From an uncultured SAR86 cluster bacterium (GTDB lineage Bacteria > Pseudomonadota > Gammaproteobacteria > Magnimaribacterales > D2472): a stretch of 64,000 bases of DNA. Under the pieces are notes generated by a model. It was not told the origin of the DNA. It saw only the letters and a list, made by a program, of their open reading frames with translations, and did not search any database. Each line of letters opens with the position of its first letter. Positions within the stretch are counted from its first letter, which is position 1. This document shows positions 1 through 8,048 of the stretch, one piece after another. The stretch is from positions 109,328-173,327 of the forward strand of contig CACKEY010000001.1 of NCBI GenBank assembly GCA_902599315.1, given 5' to 3'. The position numbers were made by a program, and so were the translations under genes.

Positions 1-85
1 CATCGTAAACTTTAGATTTAGAGATTAAACCTAAATATTTTTTTGAAAATTTATAAGAACCTGATTTTTTTATTTTAAGTCGCAT
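1..85 (-). CDS. ilvA: Threonine dehydratase, N-terminal fragment (gene runs off the left edge)
   Basis: Only the first 28 codons are visible, read leftward from an ATG at 83-85; the rest lies outside the window. The visible residues end in KYLGLISKSKVYD, which resembles the conserved start of biosynthetic threonine dehydratase (a (Q/K)Y-x4-L-x-(S/A)-(R/K)-VYD pattern, just before the conserved ETPL segment). Divergent ilvA-rpiA is a common gammaproteobacterial arrangement and supports the call. The enzyme would be PLP-dependent and commit threonine to isoleucine synthesis. Only 24 bp separate its start from that of rpiA. The call rests on a short match plus context. Confidence 0.55.
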   Translation of the reverse strand, partial: MRLKIKKSGSYKFSKKYLGLISKSKVYD

Positions 86-109
86 AATAATTTAAGTATT
101 ATACCCATA

Positions 110-751
110 ATGAGCGATTCAAAATTAAATGCTTCGATTGAAGCAATAAAATATATAAAACCAAAAATTGATTTTAATTCGATAATCGGAGTTGGAACTG
201 GATCAACAGTAAACTACTTTATTGAAGAACTTGCAAAAATTAAAAATCTTTTTAAAGGTGCTGTTTCTAGCTCAGAGGCCTCCACAAAATTATTAGAGGA
301 ACATGGTATAGAGGTATTTGAACTTAACGATATAAATGAGATTGTTGTATATGTAGATGGAGCAGATGAAGTAGATCCTTCTAGCAACTTAATAAAAGGT
401 GGTGGTGGAGCTCATACTAGGGAAAAAATTGTTGCGTCAGCCTCAAATGAATTTATTTGTATAGTGGATGAGTCTAAATTAGTTGAAGTTTTAGGCTCCT
501 TTCCACTTCCATTAGAAGTAATGACTAAAAGCAGAAGTTATGTTGCAAGAGAGATGGTGAAATTGGGAGGAGTGCCTGAGTTAAGAAAGGATTTCTTGAC
601 CGATCAAGATAATCAAATTCTCGATGTTAAAGATTTAAAGATTACTGACCCATTAAAAATGGAACAAGCGATAAACTTAATACCAGGAGTTTTGGACAAT
701 GGAATATTTGCGAGATGTAGACCTCAAAAAGTAATTGTTGGAAGGGCTTAA
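110..751 (+). CDS. rpiA: Ribose-5-phosphate isomerase A
   Basis: Interconverts ribose 5-phosphate and ribulose 5-phosphate in the non-oxidative pentose phosphate pathway, in the cytosol. The 213-residue length is normal. Family signatures are all present: the phosphate-binding GVGTGSTVNYF near residues 27-37, the catalytic DGADEVD near 82-88, and KGGGGAHTREK near 95-105. No Shine-Dalgarno sequence precedes the ATG, but a -10-like TATTAT lies at 97-102, seven nt upstream, so the mRNA may be leaderless. It is divergent from ilvA. Its stop codon overlaps that of the convergent glutathione peroxidase gene by 4 nt. Confidence 0.97.
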   Translation: MSDSKLNASIEAIKYIKPKIDFNSIIGVGTGSTVNYFIEELAKIKNLFKGAVSSSEASTKLLEEHGIEVFELNDINEIVVYVDGADEVDPSSNLIKGGGGAHTREKIVASASNEFICIVDESKLVEVLGSFPLPLEVMTKSRSYVAREMVKLGGVPELRKDFLTDQDNQILDVKDLKITDPLKMEQAINLIPGVLDNGIFARCRPQKVIVGRA

Positions 752-1272
752 AGTACAGCTTGAATAGCCGAAACTAGTCTTTCTGATTCTGGAGTAACAC
801 TTGATTTATAGTGTCCAATAACTTCTCCGTCTCTATTTATAAGATACTTAGCAAAATTCCACCTTGGTTCTTTTCCTGAGGCTGCAATGAGTTTTTTATA
901 AAATGGATGAGCTTTTTTCCCGGAAACTTTTGCTGTAGAAAACATAGGAAACTCTACTCCATACTCGGTACTACAAAATTCAGCAACTTTCGATTCAGCA
1001 GAAAATTCTTGAAAAAAATCTCTTGATGGTATTCCTATAACAGTTAGGCCGTCATCTTTGAATTTAGTATACAGTCTTTGTAAGCCAGCATATTGAGGTG
1101 TGTAGCCGCATCTACTCGCTACGTTCACAACCAAAATTACATTACCTGAATACTCACAAAGGTTTTTCTCGTCGTCTGAGTCTAAAACTCTAAGCGTGCT
1201 ATTAAGAATGTCTGAGCAAGAAAATGCGGATATTGAAAATGAAGTGAGTGCCAGGATAAAAAACTGTTTCAT
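748..1272 (-). CDS. Glutathione peroxidase family thiol peroxidase, exported
   Basis: Reduces hydroperoxides with thiols; a Cys-type (non-selenocysteine) member of 174 residues. The peroxidatic Cys is near residue 55 in ASRCGYTPQ. The partner Gln lies in a degenerate FFQE version of the usual NQFGxQE motif, and RWNF supplies the conserved Trp and Asn. The first 18 or so residues form a Sec signal peptide (hydrophobic, ending SISAFSC), so it should act in the periplasm. Its ATG lies 10 nt after the stop of a 29-codon ORF and its own ribosome site is poor, which suggests translational coupling. Gene family is clear; the reducing partner is unknown. Confidence 0.93.
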   Translation of the reverse strand: MKQFFILALTSFSISAFSCSDILNSTLRVLDSDDEKNLCEYSGNVILVVNVASRCGYTPQYAGLQRLYTKFKDDGLTVIGIPSRDFFQEFSAESKVAEFCSTEYGVEFPMFSTAKVSGKKAHPFYKKLIAASGKEPRWNFAKYLINRDGEVIGHYKSSVTPESERLVSAIQAVL

Positions 1273-1282
1273 CCTGAAGATA

Positions 1283-1372
1283 TTACACTACCGGGGAAAT
1301 TGCGTAAACTGATGAGATAAAGATACTCACTAAAGTAAGAAGTTCGAAACGCTCAATAATTTTTTCATTCAT
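1283..1372 (-). CDS. Small ORF (29 aa) upstream of the peroxidase; candidate leader or membrane peptide
   Basis: An unrecognised 29-codon ORF starting MNEKIIERFELLTLVSIF and ending AISPVV. The N-terminal third is charged, and the rest (LLTLVSIFISSVYA) is hydrophobic enough for one membrane segment. It has a good ribosome binding site (AAAAGG six nt before the ATG), sits 10 nt upstream of the exported peroxidase gene, and follows a structured leader with a strong promoter. These together make translation plausible. It could be a small membrane peptide or a leader peptide that sets expression of the peroxidase. I know of no family for it, so conservation in relatives would be the deciding evidence. 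Confidence 0.5.
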   Translation of the reverse strand: MNEKIIERFELLTLVSIFISSVYAISPVV

Positions 1373-1465
1373 AACTAACCTTTTTAAAGAGATGGAGGGT
1401 ATTTCAACCCTCCATAATTCCAGAGAAATATCCAGCAAATCATAGGGGGAGAGAAATGCTGGAAC
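1373..1465 (-). promoter_or_regulatory. Structured 5' leader RNA of the peroxidase operon
   Basis: Transcribed leftward from about 1463. It holds a perfect 9-bp hairpin (arms 1392-1400 and 1407-1415, 6-nt loop), a 7-bp stem (1431-1437 with 1457-1463) enclosing a C-rich loop, and an alternative 6-bp stem (1418-1423 with 1459-1464) that excludes the 7-bp stem. The C-rich loop can also pair with the GGAGGG arm of the 9-bp hairpin. Neither hairpin is followed by a T-run on this strand, so these are not simple terminators. A metabolite or redox-sensing leader is an inference. Confidence 0.45.
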
Positions 1466-1469
1466 CTTT

Positions 1470-1497
1470 ATTATATGTATTTATAATTATATATCAA
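1470..1497 (-). promoter_or_regulatory. Sigma-70-type promoter for the small ORF and peroxidase gene
   Basis: On the minus strand a -35 TTGATA (1497-1492) is separated by 16 nt from a perfect -10 TATAAT (1475-1470). The predicted start is near 1463, which places the competing stems right at the 5' end of the RNA. It is one of the best promoter matches in the window. The region between it and the fadJ start (1498-1639) holds no gene that I can see, only AT-rich sequence with a TATAAT at 1604-1609 that may serve fadJ. Confidence 0.6.
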
Positions 1498-1639
1498 CAT
1501 AAATGATAAATAATTTGAAATTATTTTTAAATATATAAATTATTAATATCTTATGATTTTACTAAGATAAATGTTATTTTCAGCCTAATCCAATAAAAAT
1601 ATATATAATTCAAAATTAAAACTTAATTTAGAGATAATT

Positions 1640-3799
1640 ATGACAAATGAATTGAAAGGTAAAGTTAATTATAGTGTTAATGGCAATATTGCTATTTTAG
1701 AAGTTGATAATCCCCCAGTGAATCCTCTAAGCAGTGGAGTTAGAGCAGGATTGGCAGAATTTATAGAAAAAGCAAATTCTGATGAGTCAGTCAAAGGCGT
1801 TATCCTGACTGGTGCGGGCAGATCTTTTATTGCAGGAGCTGATATTTCTGAATTTGGAAAGAGTTTTGACGGTCCAGACCTAAACTCAGCCCTAAGAGCG
1901 ATAGAATTTAGCAAAAAGCCTGTTTTAGCTGCAATTAACGGAACTGCCCTTGGAGGGGGTTTAGAAACTGCTCTTGTATGTAATTATAGAATGGGCACAA
2001 ATAAAGCTATTGTTGGGCTACCCGAAGTAAATCTTGGATTGTTACCTGGAGCTGGTGGTACTCAGAGGCTCCCAAGGCTAGTAGGACCCTCTCAAGCATT
2101 AAAAATGATGATTTCTGGCACTCCATTGCCTGCTAGAAAAGCTTTAGAACAAGGAATATTGGATGCTATTTCTGAAAATTCTCTCATTGATGACGCTATT
2201 TCATTCCTTCAAGACAAAATTGACTTAAGCGAGCATCCAAAAGTAAGAGATAAAAATGAGAAATTACTTGAGGCAAGAGGTTCTGAGAATGTTCTTTCAG
2301 AAGCTAAAGCCTTGGCAGCAAAAACAAGAAGAGGACAATTTGCTCCTGGTCAAATAATTGCATGTGTTGAGGCAGCTATTAATGAAGATGATTTTGATAT
2401 CGGGTTAAAAAAAGAATCTGATTATTTTCTTGAGTGCCTAATGAACCCTCAACGAGAAGCTATGATTCATATATTCTTTGGTGAGCGAGCAGCTTCCAAA
2501 ATTTCAGATATACCAAAGGATACTTCCTTAATGCCGGTCAATGCTGCAGGAATTGTTGGTTCTGGAACAATGGGAGGAGGAATAGCCATGAACTTAGCAA
2601 ATGCAGGTATTCCTGTATTGATTTTAGATCAAGATGAGAAAAATCTTGAAAGAGGTATGGGTGTTATAGAAAAAAATTATCAAATGATGGTAGATCGAGG
2701 AAGAATGTCTCAAGAACAAAAAGAGATGGTAATGGGTTTAATTACTCCTACTCTATCTTATGATGACTTAGCTGAAGTAGATATGGTTGTAGAAGCAGTT
2801 TATGAAAACCTTGAACTCAAACAAGAAATCTTTAAAACTTTAGATTCAGCTACCAAGGATAGTGCGATACTTGCATCTAATACTTCAGGTTTAGATATAG
2901 ATGCACTAGCAGAAGTAACAAATAGGCCTGGAAAAGTAGTAGGTACTCACTTTTTTAGTCCTGCTAATGTTATGAGGCTGCTTGAAGTTGTCAGAGGAAA
3001 AGACTCTTCTGATGAAACAATGGCAACTGTTATGTCTCTTGGAAAGAAAATAGGTAAAGCAGCAGTTGTGTCTCTCAATGCTCCAGGATTTATTGGAAAT
3101 AGAATGCTTGCTGGTTATACCTACCAAGCAAATATGCTTCTTCTTGAAGGTGCATTACCCAGTCAAGTTGACAATGCATTGGAATCTTTTGGTATGAGCA
3201 TGGGACCATTTAGAATGTTAGATTTAGTTGGTTTAGATTTAGGATGGAGAGCGAGAAAATTGGCTAATATTGAAACACCTCTTGTAAATAAAATATCAGA
3301 TGAGCTTTGTGAAAGAGATAGATTTGGTCAAAAAAATTCTAGGGGATTTTATAACTACTCTGAAGGTTCAAGAGCCCCAAATCCTGCTCCAGAAAATGAA
3401 GAAATCTATAAAGAAATTTCTGAAAAAAATAATATACAAAGAAGAGAAATATCGGATCAAGAAATAGTAGATAGATGTATATTAGCTTTAGTTAACGAAG
3501 GGGCCCGAATCTTAGAAGAGGGAGTTGCACAAAGATCTGGTGACATGGATATTGTGTATATAAATGGTTACGGATTTCCAATTTGGAGAGGTGGTCCAAT
3601 GTTCTATGCAAATCAGCTAGGCTTAGAAGAAGTGATAAAGAAAATGGACATATTTTCTGATTTAGATAATGAATTTTGGAAGCCTGCGCCTTTACTTCAA
3701 AAACTAGCGGATCAGTCTGCAACTTTTGGGGAGGCTCCAGCAATTGAAGAAAGGGCAGAACTACTAAGCTTTAAAGAAGCTAATATGGGTGGCGTATAG
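1640..3799 (+). CDS. fadJ: Bifunctional enoyl-CoA hydratase / 3-hydroxyacyl-CoA dehydrogenase
   Basis: Carries out the second and third steps of fatty-acid beta-oxidation. The N-terminal crotonase domain (residues about 5-190) has the oxyanion-hole segments GRSFIAGADIS and GTALGGGLE, and the PEVNLGLLPGAGGTQRL segment with the second catalytic Glu. The NAD-binding domain begins near residue 304 with GIVGSGTMGGGIA, followed by HFFSPANVMRLLEVV with the catalytic His, and two C-terminal helical domains. The 719-residue length fits FadJ/FadB. No thiolase (fadA/fadI) is adjacent, so its partner must be elsewhere. Start is supported by an AGAGA-like site. FadB versus FadJ assignment is uncertain. 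Confidence 0.93.
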   Translation: MTNELKGKVNYSVNGNIAILEVDNPPVNPLSSGVRAGLAEFIEKANSDESVKGVILTGAGRSFIAGADISEFGKSFDGPDLNSALRAIEFSKKPVLAAINGTALGGGLETALVCNYRMGTNKAIVGLPEVNLGLLPGAGGTQRLPRLVGPSQALKMMISGTPLPARKALEQGILDAISENSLIDDAISFLQDKIDLSEHPKVRDKNEKLLEARGSENVLSEAKALAAKTRRGQFAPGQIIACVEAAINEDDFDIGLKKESDYFLECLMNPQREAMIHIFFGERAASKISDIPKDTSLMPVNAAGIVGSGTMGGGIAMNLANAGIPVLILDQDEKNLERGMGVIEKNYQMMVDRGRMSQEQKEMVMGLITPTLSYDDLAEVDMVVEAVYENLELKQEIFKTLDSATKDSAILASNTSGLDIDALAEVTNRPGKVVGTHFFSPANVMRLLEVVRGKDSSDETMATVMSLGKKIGKAAVVSLNAPGFIGNRMLAGYTYQANMLLLEGALPSQVDNALESFGMSMGPFRMLDLVGLDLGWRARKLANIETPLVNKISDELCERDRFGQKNSRGFYNYSEGSRAPNPAPENEEIYKEISEKNNIQRREISDQEIVDRCILALVNEGARILEEGVAQRSGDMDIVYINGYGFPIWRGGPMFYANQLGLEEVIKKMDIFSDLDNEFWKPAPLLQKLADQSATFGEAPAIEERAELLSFKEANMGGV

Positions 3800-3805
3800 A
3801 ATAGG

Positions 3806-4339
3806 CTATAAATATATATTTACAGTCGTTTCCTCTGGAATAAGCTCATAAAGCTCCAAAACATCATGATTTAGCATTCTTATACAACCATGCGAAGCCT
3901 TTTTGCCAATCAAGCCCTCTTCATGAGTACCATGGATGTATATATATCTTTTAAATGAATCAACATTTGTGCCTTTATTAAAACCTTCGCTTAAACCAGA
4001 CAACCACATAATTCGTGAAGTAATAAAGTCGTCATCAGAATCAATATCTTTATGAATAATGTTAACTTTTTGAGGAATATGTTCTCGACTAACAAATAAA
4101 TGATATTTATCAACATTAGTCCCAATTTTTGTTTTTACCTCATGCATGCCTAATGGGGTTTTTAATGAGTTTTCTATTTGCCCTTCCCCATAGGCTGAGC
4201 TGGAAACAGGATAACTCCTTATCATTTCTTTATTTTCATATAAATATAATCTTTGTTCAGAAATACTAATATCTATGGAGAAACTTGCAGAAACAGAAAG
4301 TGAGATTAATGATATAAAAATTAATAAAAAATAATGCAT
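3806..4339 (-). CDS. L,D-transpeptidase (YkuD domain), exported
   Basis: A 177-residue protein with a Sec signal peptide (about residues 1-18) and a YkuD catalytic domain. The active-site signature is intact near the C-terminus: HGTHEEGLIG followed by SHGCIRM, with the nucleophilic Cys in HGC. Family members crosslink peptidoglycan peptides or attach proteins to them in the periplasm. It starts within the stop region of lnt (overlap around 4339), so it is the last gene of the miaB-lnt transcript. No separate peptidoglycan-binding LysM domain is present, so it is a minimal version. Which linkage it makes cannot be told from sequence alone. Confidence 0.9.
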   Translation of the reverse strand: MHYFLLIFISLISLSVSASFSIDISISEQRLYLYENKEMIRSYPVSSSAYGEGQIENSLKTPLGMHEVKTKIGTNVDKYHLFVSREHIPQKVNIIHKDIDSDDDFITSRIMWLSGLSEGFNKGTNVDSFKRYIYIHGTHEEGLIGKKASHGCIRMLNHDVLELYELIPEETTVNIYL

Positions 4340-5814
4340 TAACTTAATCTTAATATAATAATAGATGCGAGAACAAATATTGATAATAAAGGGATAATAT
4401 AATAACCAAATTGATAAAAATATGATGTTTCGTTATTTTTGTGAACTTTTCCAGAGATAGAACTCTTAACTCCCTTAGGCAATAAATTAACAATTGTTCC
4501 TTTATTATCAACAATTGTTGAAATACCATCAGAAGTGCCTCTTACAATCCATTTATTTGCTTCTAGCGCTCTAGCTCTTACTATCTGAAGATGCTGATAT
4601 GGTCCATATGAACTACCAAACCATGTGTCGTTGCTTATATTTACTATAAAATCTGCATTTTTAGTCTCTTCAATAAAACTAAGTGGGAAAGCAACATCAA
4701 AACATATCATTCCTAGGACCTTAAAACCTTTAACATTAAATAATTCCTGCTTTGACCTACCTTCTGTTATTGAAGACATGGGTAAGTCAAAAAATTCTAT
4801 TAAGCCCCTAATAATATTTTCAAAAGGGACATATTCGCCAAAAGGTACAAGATGTCGTTTATAGTAACTTTGATTGGTTCCAAGTAAAGTTAGTGCATTA
4901 AACAATTTATTATTATTGTATTCCCAAGTTCCTGATAAAATTATTGGAAGGTTGTCTGTTTCACTTAATAACTCTTTCATTTGAGGACTGGAATTTAGAT
5001 ATGGGAATGGTGATTCAGGCCAAATTATTAAATCTGCATTAGAATGCTTTTCAGATAAATTTAGCAGTGTTTCTTCAATATTCGTTTCTTCATCAGCCTG
5101 AAACTTTTTAAAAGGATCTAATGAAGGCTGAATAATTCCTACTTCAATACTTTTATCAGAATGGTCCGGGTGAAAATTATTTTGTGGAAAGAAAATCAAA
5201 GCAGACAAAATACCTAAAGAAAAATAAATTTTATTTCTAAAAATACAAGACAAAGCTATAAATGCAGATAAAAAATATATAAAAAATGAAGCGCCATAAA
5301 CTCCAATAATTGATATTAAAGGTTGCGCAAAAGTATCAAGAAAAGTTAAGCCAGGTAAAAGCCATGGGAAGCCACCCAATAATATAAATCTTGATAATTC
5401 TAATATTGTAAGAAAACTAGCAAACGATAAACTTAGAATAAAAATATTTTTGTTTGGTTTAAAAATTTTAATTAGCGAAATAGGGGTGATAAATACCAAT
5501 GCGAGCATTATTCCCATTAATAATATTATCAAAATAGATACAATTAAACCGGTCTTTCCATAGAAGTAAATACTTACTATTAACCATCCCGTTCCAGCTA
5601 TCCAATAGCCTAAGCCCCAAGCAAGAGATCGCTTAAAAGCTTCAATATAATTAATTGAATTTGCTATTGAATAGATTAGGATTGCGAGACTTAAAAGAAT
5701 GACTGCCTTGATATCAAATGGACTGAAGGCAACTACAGAAAGTGCGCCACTTAATGCTAGAAATAAATATTTTATAAAAGAGCTTTTATGAATTTGTTTT
5801 AATGGTGATACCAA
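4339..5814 (-). CDS. lnt: Apolipoprotein N-acyltransferase
   Basis: Adds the third acyl chain to the N-terminal Cys of lipoproteins at the outer face of the inner membrane. The first 210 or so residues form multiple hydrophobic helices. The nitrilase-type domain then follows, with the catalytic triad visible as Glu in IIWPESPFPYL, Lys in YYKRHLVPFGEYVPFE, and Cys in GMICFDVAFP. The 491-residue length is normal. The start overlaps the end of corC by 29 nt, matching the conserved corC-lnt pairing. Putative lipoproteins in this window (LptM, the phosphatase-like protein, perhaps PhoD) would be its substrates. Confidence 0.96.
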   Translation of the reverse strand: MVSPLKQIHKSSFIKYLFLALSGALSVVAFSPFDIKAVILLSLAILIYSIANSINYIEAFKRSLAWGLGYWIAGTGWLIVSIYFYGKTGLIVSILIILLMGIMLALVFITPISLIKIFKPNKNIFILSLSFASFLTILELSRFILLGGFPWLLPGLTFLDTFAQPLISIIGVYGASFFIYFLSAFIALSCIFRNKIYFSLGILSALIFFPQNNFHPDHSDKSIEVGIIQPSLDPFKKFQADEETNIEETLLNLSEKHSNADLIIWPESPFPYLNSSPQMKELLSETDNLPIILSGTWEYNNNKLFNALTLLGTNQSYYKRHLVPFGEYVPFENIIRGLIEFFDLPMSSITEGRSKQELFNVKGFKVLGMICFDVAFPLSFIEETKNADFIVNISNDTWFGSSYGPYQHLQIVRARALEANKWIVRGTSDGISTIVDNKGTIVNLLPKGVKSSISGKVHKNNETSYFYQFGYYIIPLLSIFVLASIIILRLS

Positions 5815-6628
5815 TTTTTTTTATCTTTCTTTTATCAGCAGCTGTTACAGCTAAAATCATGTTATCTAAATCAATTTTATCGCCAACCTTTGGTAAGAAT
5901 CCCAATTTACTTATAAAAAGTCCAGCCAAAGTTTCTGCATCCATGCCATTAAAACTCTTATTAAATTTTTGCTCAAATTCTGTAAGCTCTAGGGTGGCAT
6001 TTGCAATATACTCATATTCGCTTACCTGAATTAAATCTTCCTCCTCCGAGTCATGTTCATCTTCTATTTCACCAACCAGTTCTTCTAAAATATCTTCAAT
6101 TGTTACAAGTCCAGAAACTGTTCCATATTCATCTATTACAACAGCCATATGAGATTTATCTTTTTTAAATTCTTCAAGCAATGAATCGGCTTTCTTAGAC
6201 TCTGGTACCACTTTGATATCTCTGATCAATGAGAGTAACTTGAAGTCTTTCAAATTTTGATTAATTATTGGAAGCAAATCTTTTGCAAGTAATATACCTT
6301 GGACTTCATTTTTTGCAGGACCTAAAACAGGATATCTTGAATGACCAGAATTGATTATTCGAGCAATCATATCTAGGGGCTCTTCATCAGGAGCTAAAAT
6401 TACCATTTCAACCCTTGGAACCATTATCTCTTTTACAGTAGTATCTCCAAGCCTAATAGCTCTTTCCGCTATAAACTGAGCCTCTTTATCTATCAGCTTT
6501 GCGCTTAAAGCGTCCTCAAGCAAAACGGATACATCATCTAAACTTGAAGGCTTAATTGTAAAAAAGCGCTTAATTTTATTTAAAAGACTCGAAGGAGGTT
6601 GATCTTGATCAGTATCTTGGTTGGTCAT
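5786..6628 (-). CDS. corC: CorC/YbeX family protein with paired CBS domains
   Basis: Cytoplasmic 280-residue protein with two CBS domains (roughly residues 65-190, including VPRVEMVILAPDE and MAVVIDEYGTVSGLVTIEDILEELVGEI) and the C-terminal CorC/HlyC transporter-associated domain. The family is linked to magnesium homeostasis and, through the conserved ybeX-ybeY neighbourhood, to ribosome function. It lacks the N-terminal DUF21 membrane domain of the larger paralogues, so it is the short soluble form. It overlaps ybeY at its start by 4 nt and lnt at its end by 29 nt, consistent with one operon. Confidence 0.93.
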   Translation of the reverse strand: MTNQDTDQDQPPSSLLNKIKRFFTIKPSSLDDVSVLLEDALSAKLIDKEAQFIAERAIRLGDTTVKEIMVPRVEMVILAPDEEPLDMIARIINSGHSRYPVLGPAKNEVQGILLAKDLLPIINQNLKDFKLLSLIRDIKVVPESKKADSLLEEFKKDKSHMAVVIDEYGTVSGLVTIEDILEELVGEIEDEHDSEEEDLIQVSEYEYIANATLELTEFEQKFNKSFNGMDAETLAGLFISKLGFLPKVGDKIDLDNMILAVTAADKRKIKKIGITIKTNS

Positions 6629-7077
6629 AATTTGTAAGGGTTAGCTATTTTGAAATTCTTTAAATATTTAATTTCTTGAGACTCCATAATACAGGCATCT
6701 TTATCTTGTTTATGATCAAAGCCTAATAAGTGAAGTATTCCATGAGCTAATAAATGCATCATATGATCCTCTTCGTCTCTATTCAAGTTCTGTGACTCAG
6801 TTTTTATATATGGAATACTCATAGCAATATCCCCAAGTTCACCAGAAATTTCTTGAATTTCCTTGCTTGCTGGAAAGGATAATACATTTGTGTCTGAACT
6901 TTTATTTCTAAATTCTTTGTTGAGCTTTTTCATTTCAAAGCTAGAAACAAACTTAAGGTTTATATTTAAAATGTCCTCTTTTTGATCTGATAAAACATGT
7001 TCAGCCATTAAATTTAATTTTTTCTCTAAATCAGCAGAAAGGTCATTAAATTCATGATTAGGAATATTTAATCTCAA
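6625..7077 (-). CDS. ybeY: Endoribonuclease YbeY
   Basis: Zinc-dependent single-strand RNase involved in 16S rRNA 3' maturation and ribosome quality control. The metal site HGILHLLGFDH (HGxLHLxGxDH) is intact near residues 111-121, and the upstream LNxxFRNKSSDTNVLSFP region is typical. The 150-residue length is normal. It is placed between phoH and corC, the order found across gammaproteobacteria, with a 5-nt gap after phoH and a 4-nt overlap with corC, so it is very likely co-transcribed with both. Confidence 0.96.
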   Translation of the reverse strand: MRLNIPNHEFNDLSADLEKKLNLMAEHVLSDQKEDILNINLKFVSSFEMKKLNKEFRNKSSDTNVLSFPASKEIQEISGELGDIAMSIPYIKTESQNLNRDEEDHMMHLLAHGILHLLGFDHKQDKDACIMESQEIKYLKNFKIANPYKL

Positions 7078-7082
7078 TTTTT

Positions 7083-8048
7083 TTATTGGTCAAATTTGTT
7101 GTAAGCATCAACAATCTTTCTAACTAGCGGGTGTCTAACAACATCGCTTGAATTAAAAGTTGTAAATCCAATGTCATCTAATCCATCTAGCACTTTTAAA
7201 ACATGAGAAAGTCCAGACTCAATATTTTTTGGCAAATCAATCTGGGTCATATCACCATTAATTACAGCGAAAGAACCAAAGCCCATTCTGGTTAAAAACA
7301 TTTTCATCTGATCAACAGATGTATTTTGGCTTTCATCCATAATTATAAATGCGTTATTTAAAGTTCTTCCTCTAAGATATGCAAGTGGAGCAACTTCAAG
7401 AATCTCTTTTTCAAGCAATCTAACAACCTGCTCGAAACCAAGCATCTCGTATAAAGCATCGTATAGAGGTCTTAAATAAGGATCTACTTTTTGGGATAGA
7501 TCTCCAGGTAAAAACCCAAGCTTTTCACCAGCTTCAACGGCAGGGCGGATAAGTATAATTTTTTTTACATCTTCATTTACAAGCATCTCAACTGCCTTAG
7601 CAACTGCTAAGTATGTTTTTCCTGTACCTGCTGGGCCGACTCCAAAGTTGACCTCATATTCACTCATATTAGATATGTAATTATTTTGATTATTTCCTCT
7701 TGATTTAATAATTTTTTTTGGTGTTTTAATGGTTTGATCTATCGCACCATCGGATATGACATCGGGATTTAGATCTGCGTTTTTATTAATCACCATCTGT
7801 ATTTGCTCCTTGGAAAGTTCACTTCCATTTGATGTTGATAGGTATAGATCTTTAATTGCATTTGATGCTTTTTTAGTATTTTCTTCTTCTCCTGAAATAC
7901 TAATTTTATTGCCATTTTGAAATATTTTAACCTCAAAATTTTTTTCAACTATTTTAAGATTTTCATTTAACTCGCCAACAAATCTAATTAAGACGTCGGC
8001 ATCATTCGGGTTAAGTTCTAAGCTAGCAGAGGTAAGATCTTTTGACAT
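7083..8048 (-). CDS. phoH2: PhoH-like ATPase
   Basis: P-loop ATPase of the PhoH family (YbeZ type), 321 residues. The N-terminal region resembles a KH-like RNA-binding segment, followed by the Walker A GPAGTGKTYLA near residues 137-147, Walker B-like NAFIIMDESQN, and the TRMGFGSFAVINGDMTQIDLP sensor region. YbeZ acts with YbeY in RNA metabolism. The start codon overlaps the miaB stop by one base, and ybeY follows 5 nt later, keeping the conserved miaB-ybeZ-ybeY-corC-lnt order. The physiological RNA substrate is not settled for the family. The symbol ybeZ is used for the same gene. Confidence 0.95.
   Translation of the reverse strand: MSKDLTSASLELNPNDADVLIRFVGELNENLKIVEKNFEVKIFQNGNKISISGEEENTKKASNAIKDLYLSTSNGSELSKEQIQMVINKNADLNPDVISDGAIDQTIKTPKKIIKSRGNNQNNYISNMSEYEVNFGVGPAGTGKTYLAVAKAVEMLVNEDVKKIILIRPAVEAGEKLGFLPGDLSQKVDPYLRPLYDALYEMLGFEQVVRLLEKEILEVAPLAYLRGRTLNNAFIIMDESQNTSVDQMKMFLTRMGFGSFAVINGDMTQIDLPKNIESGLSHVLKVLDGLDDIGFTTFNSSDVVRHPLVRKIVDAYNKFDQ

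Noticed and set aside
1456..1506. A 16-codon plus-strand ORF after AGGGGGAGAGAA, a perfect-looking ribosome site
   Set aside because: The strand facing it carries a better explanation (leader RNA stem). The peptide is short and has no recognisable feature. It may be a relic of a lost gene start, but there is nothing to support that.
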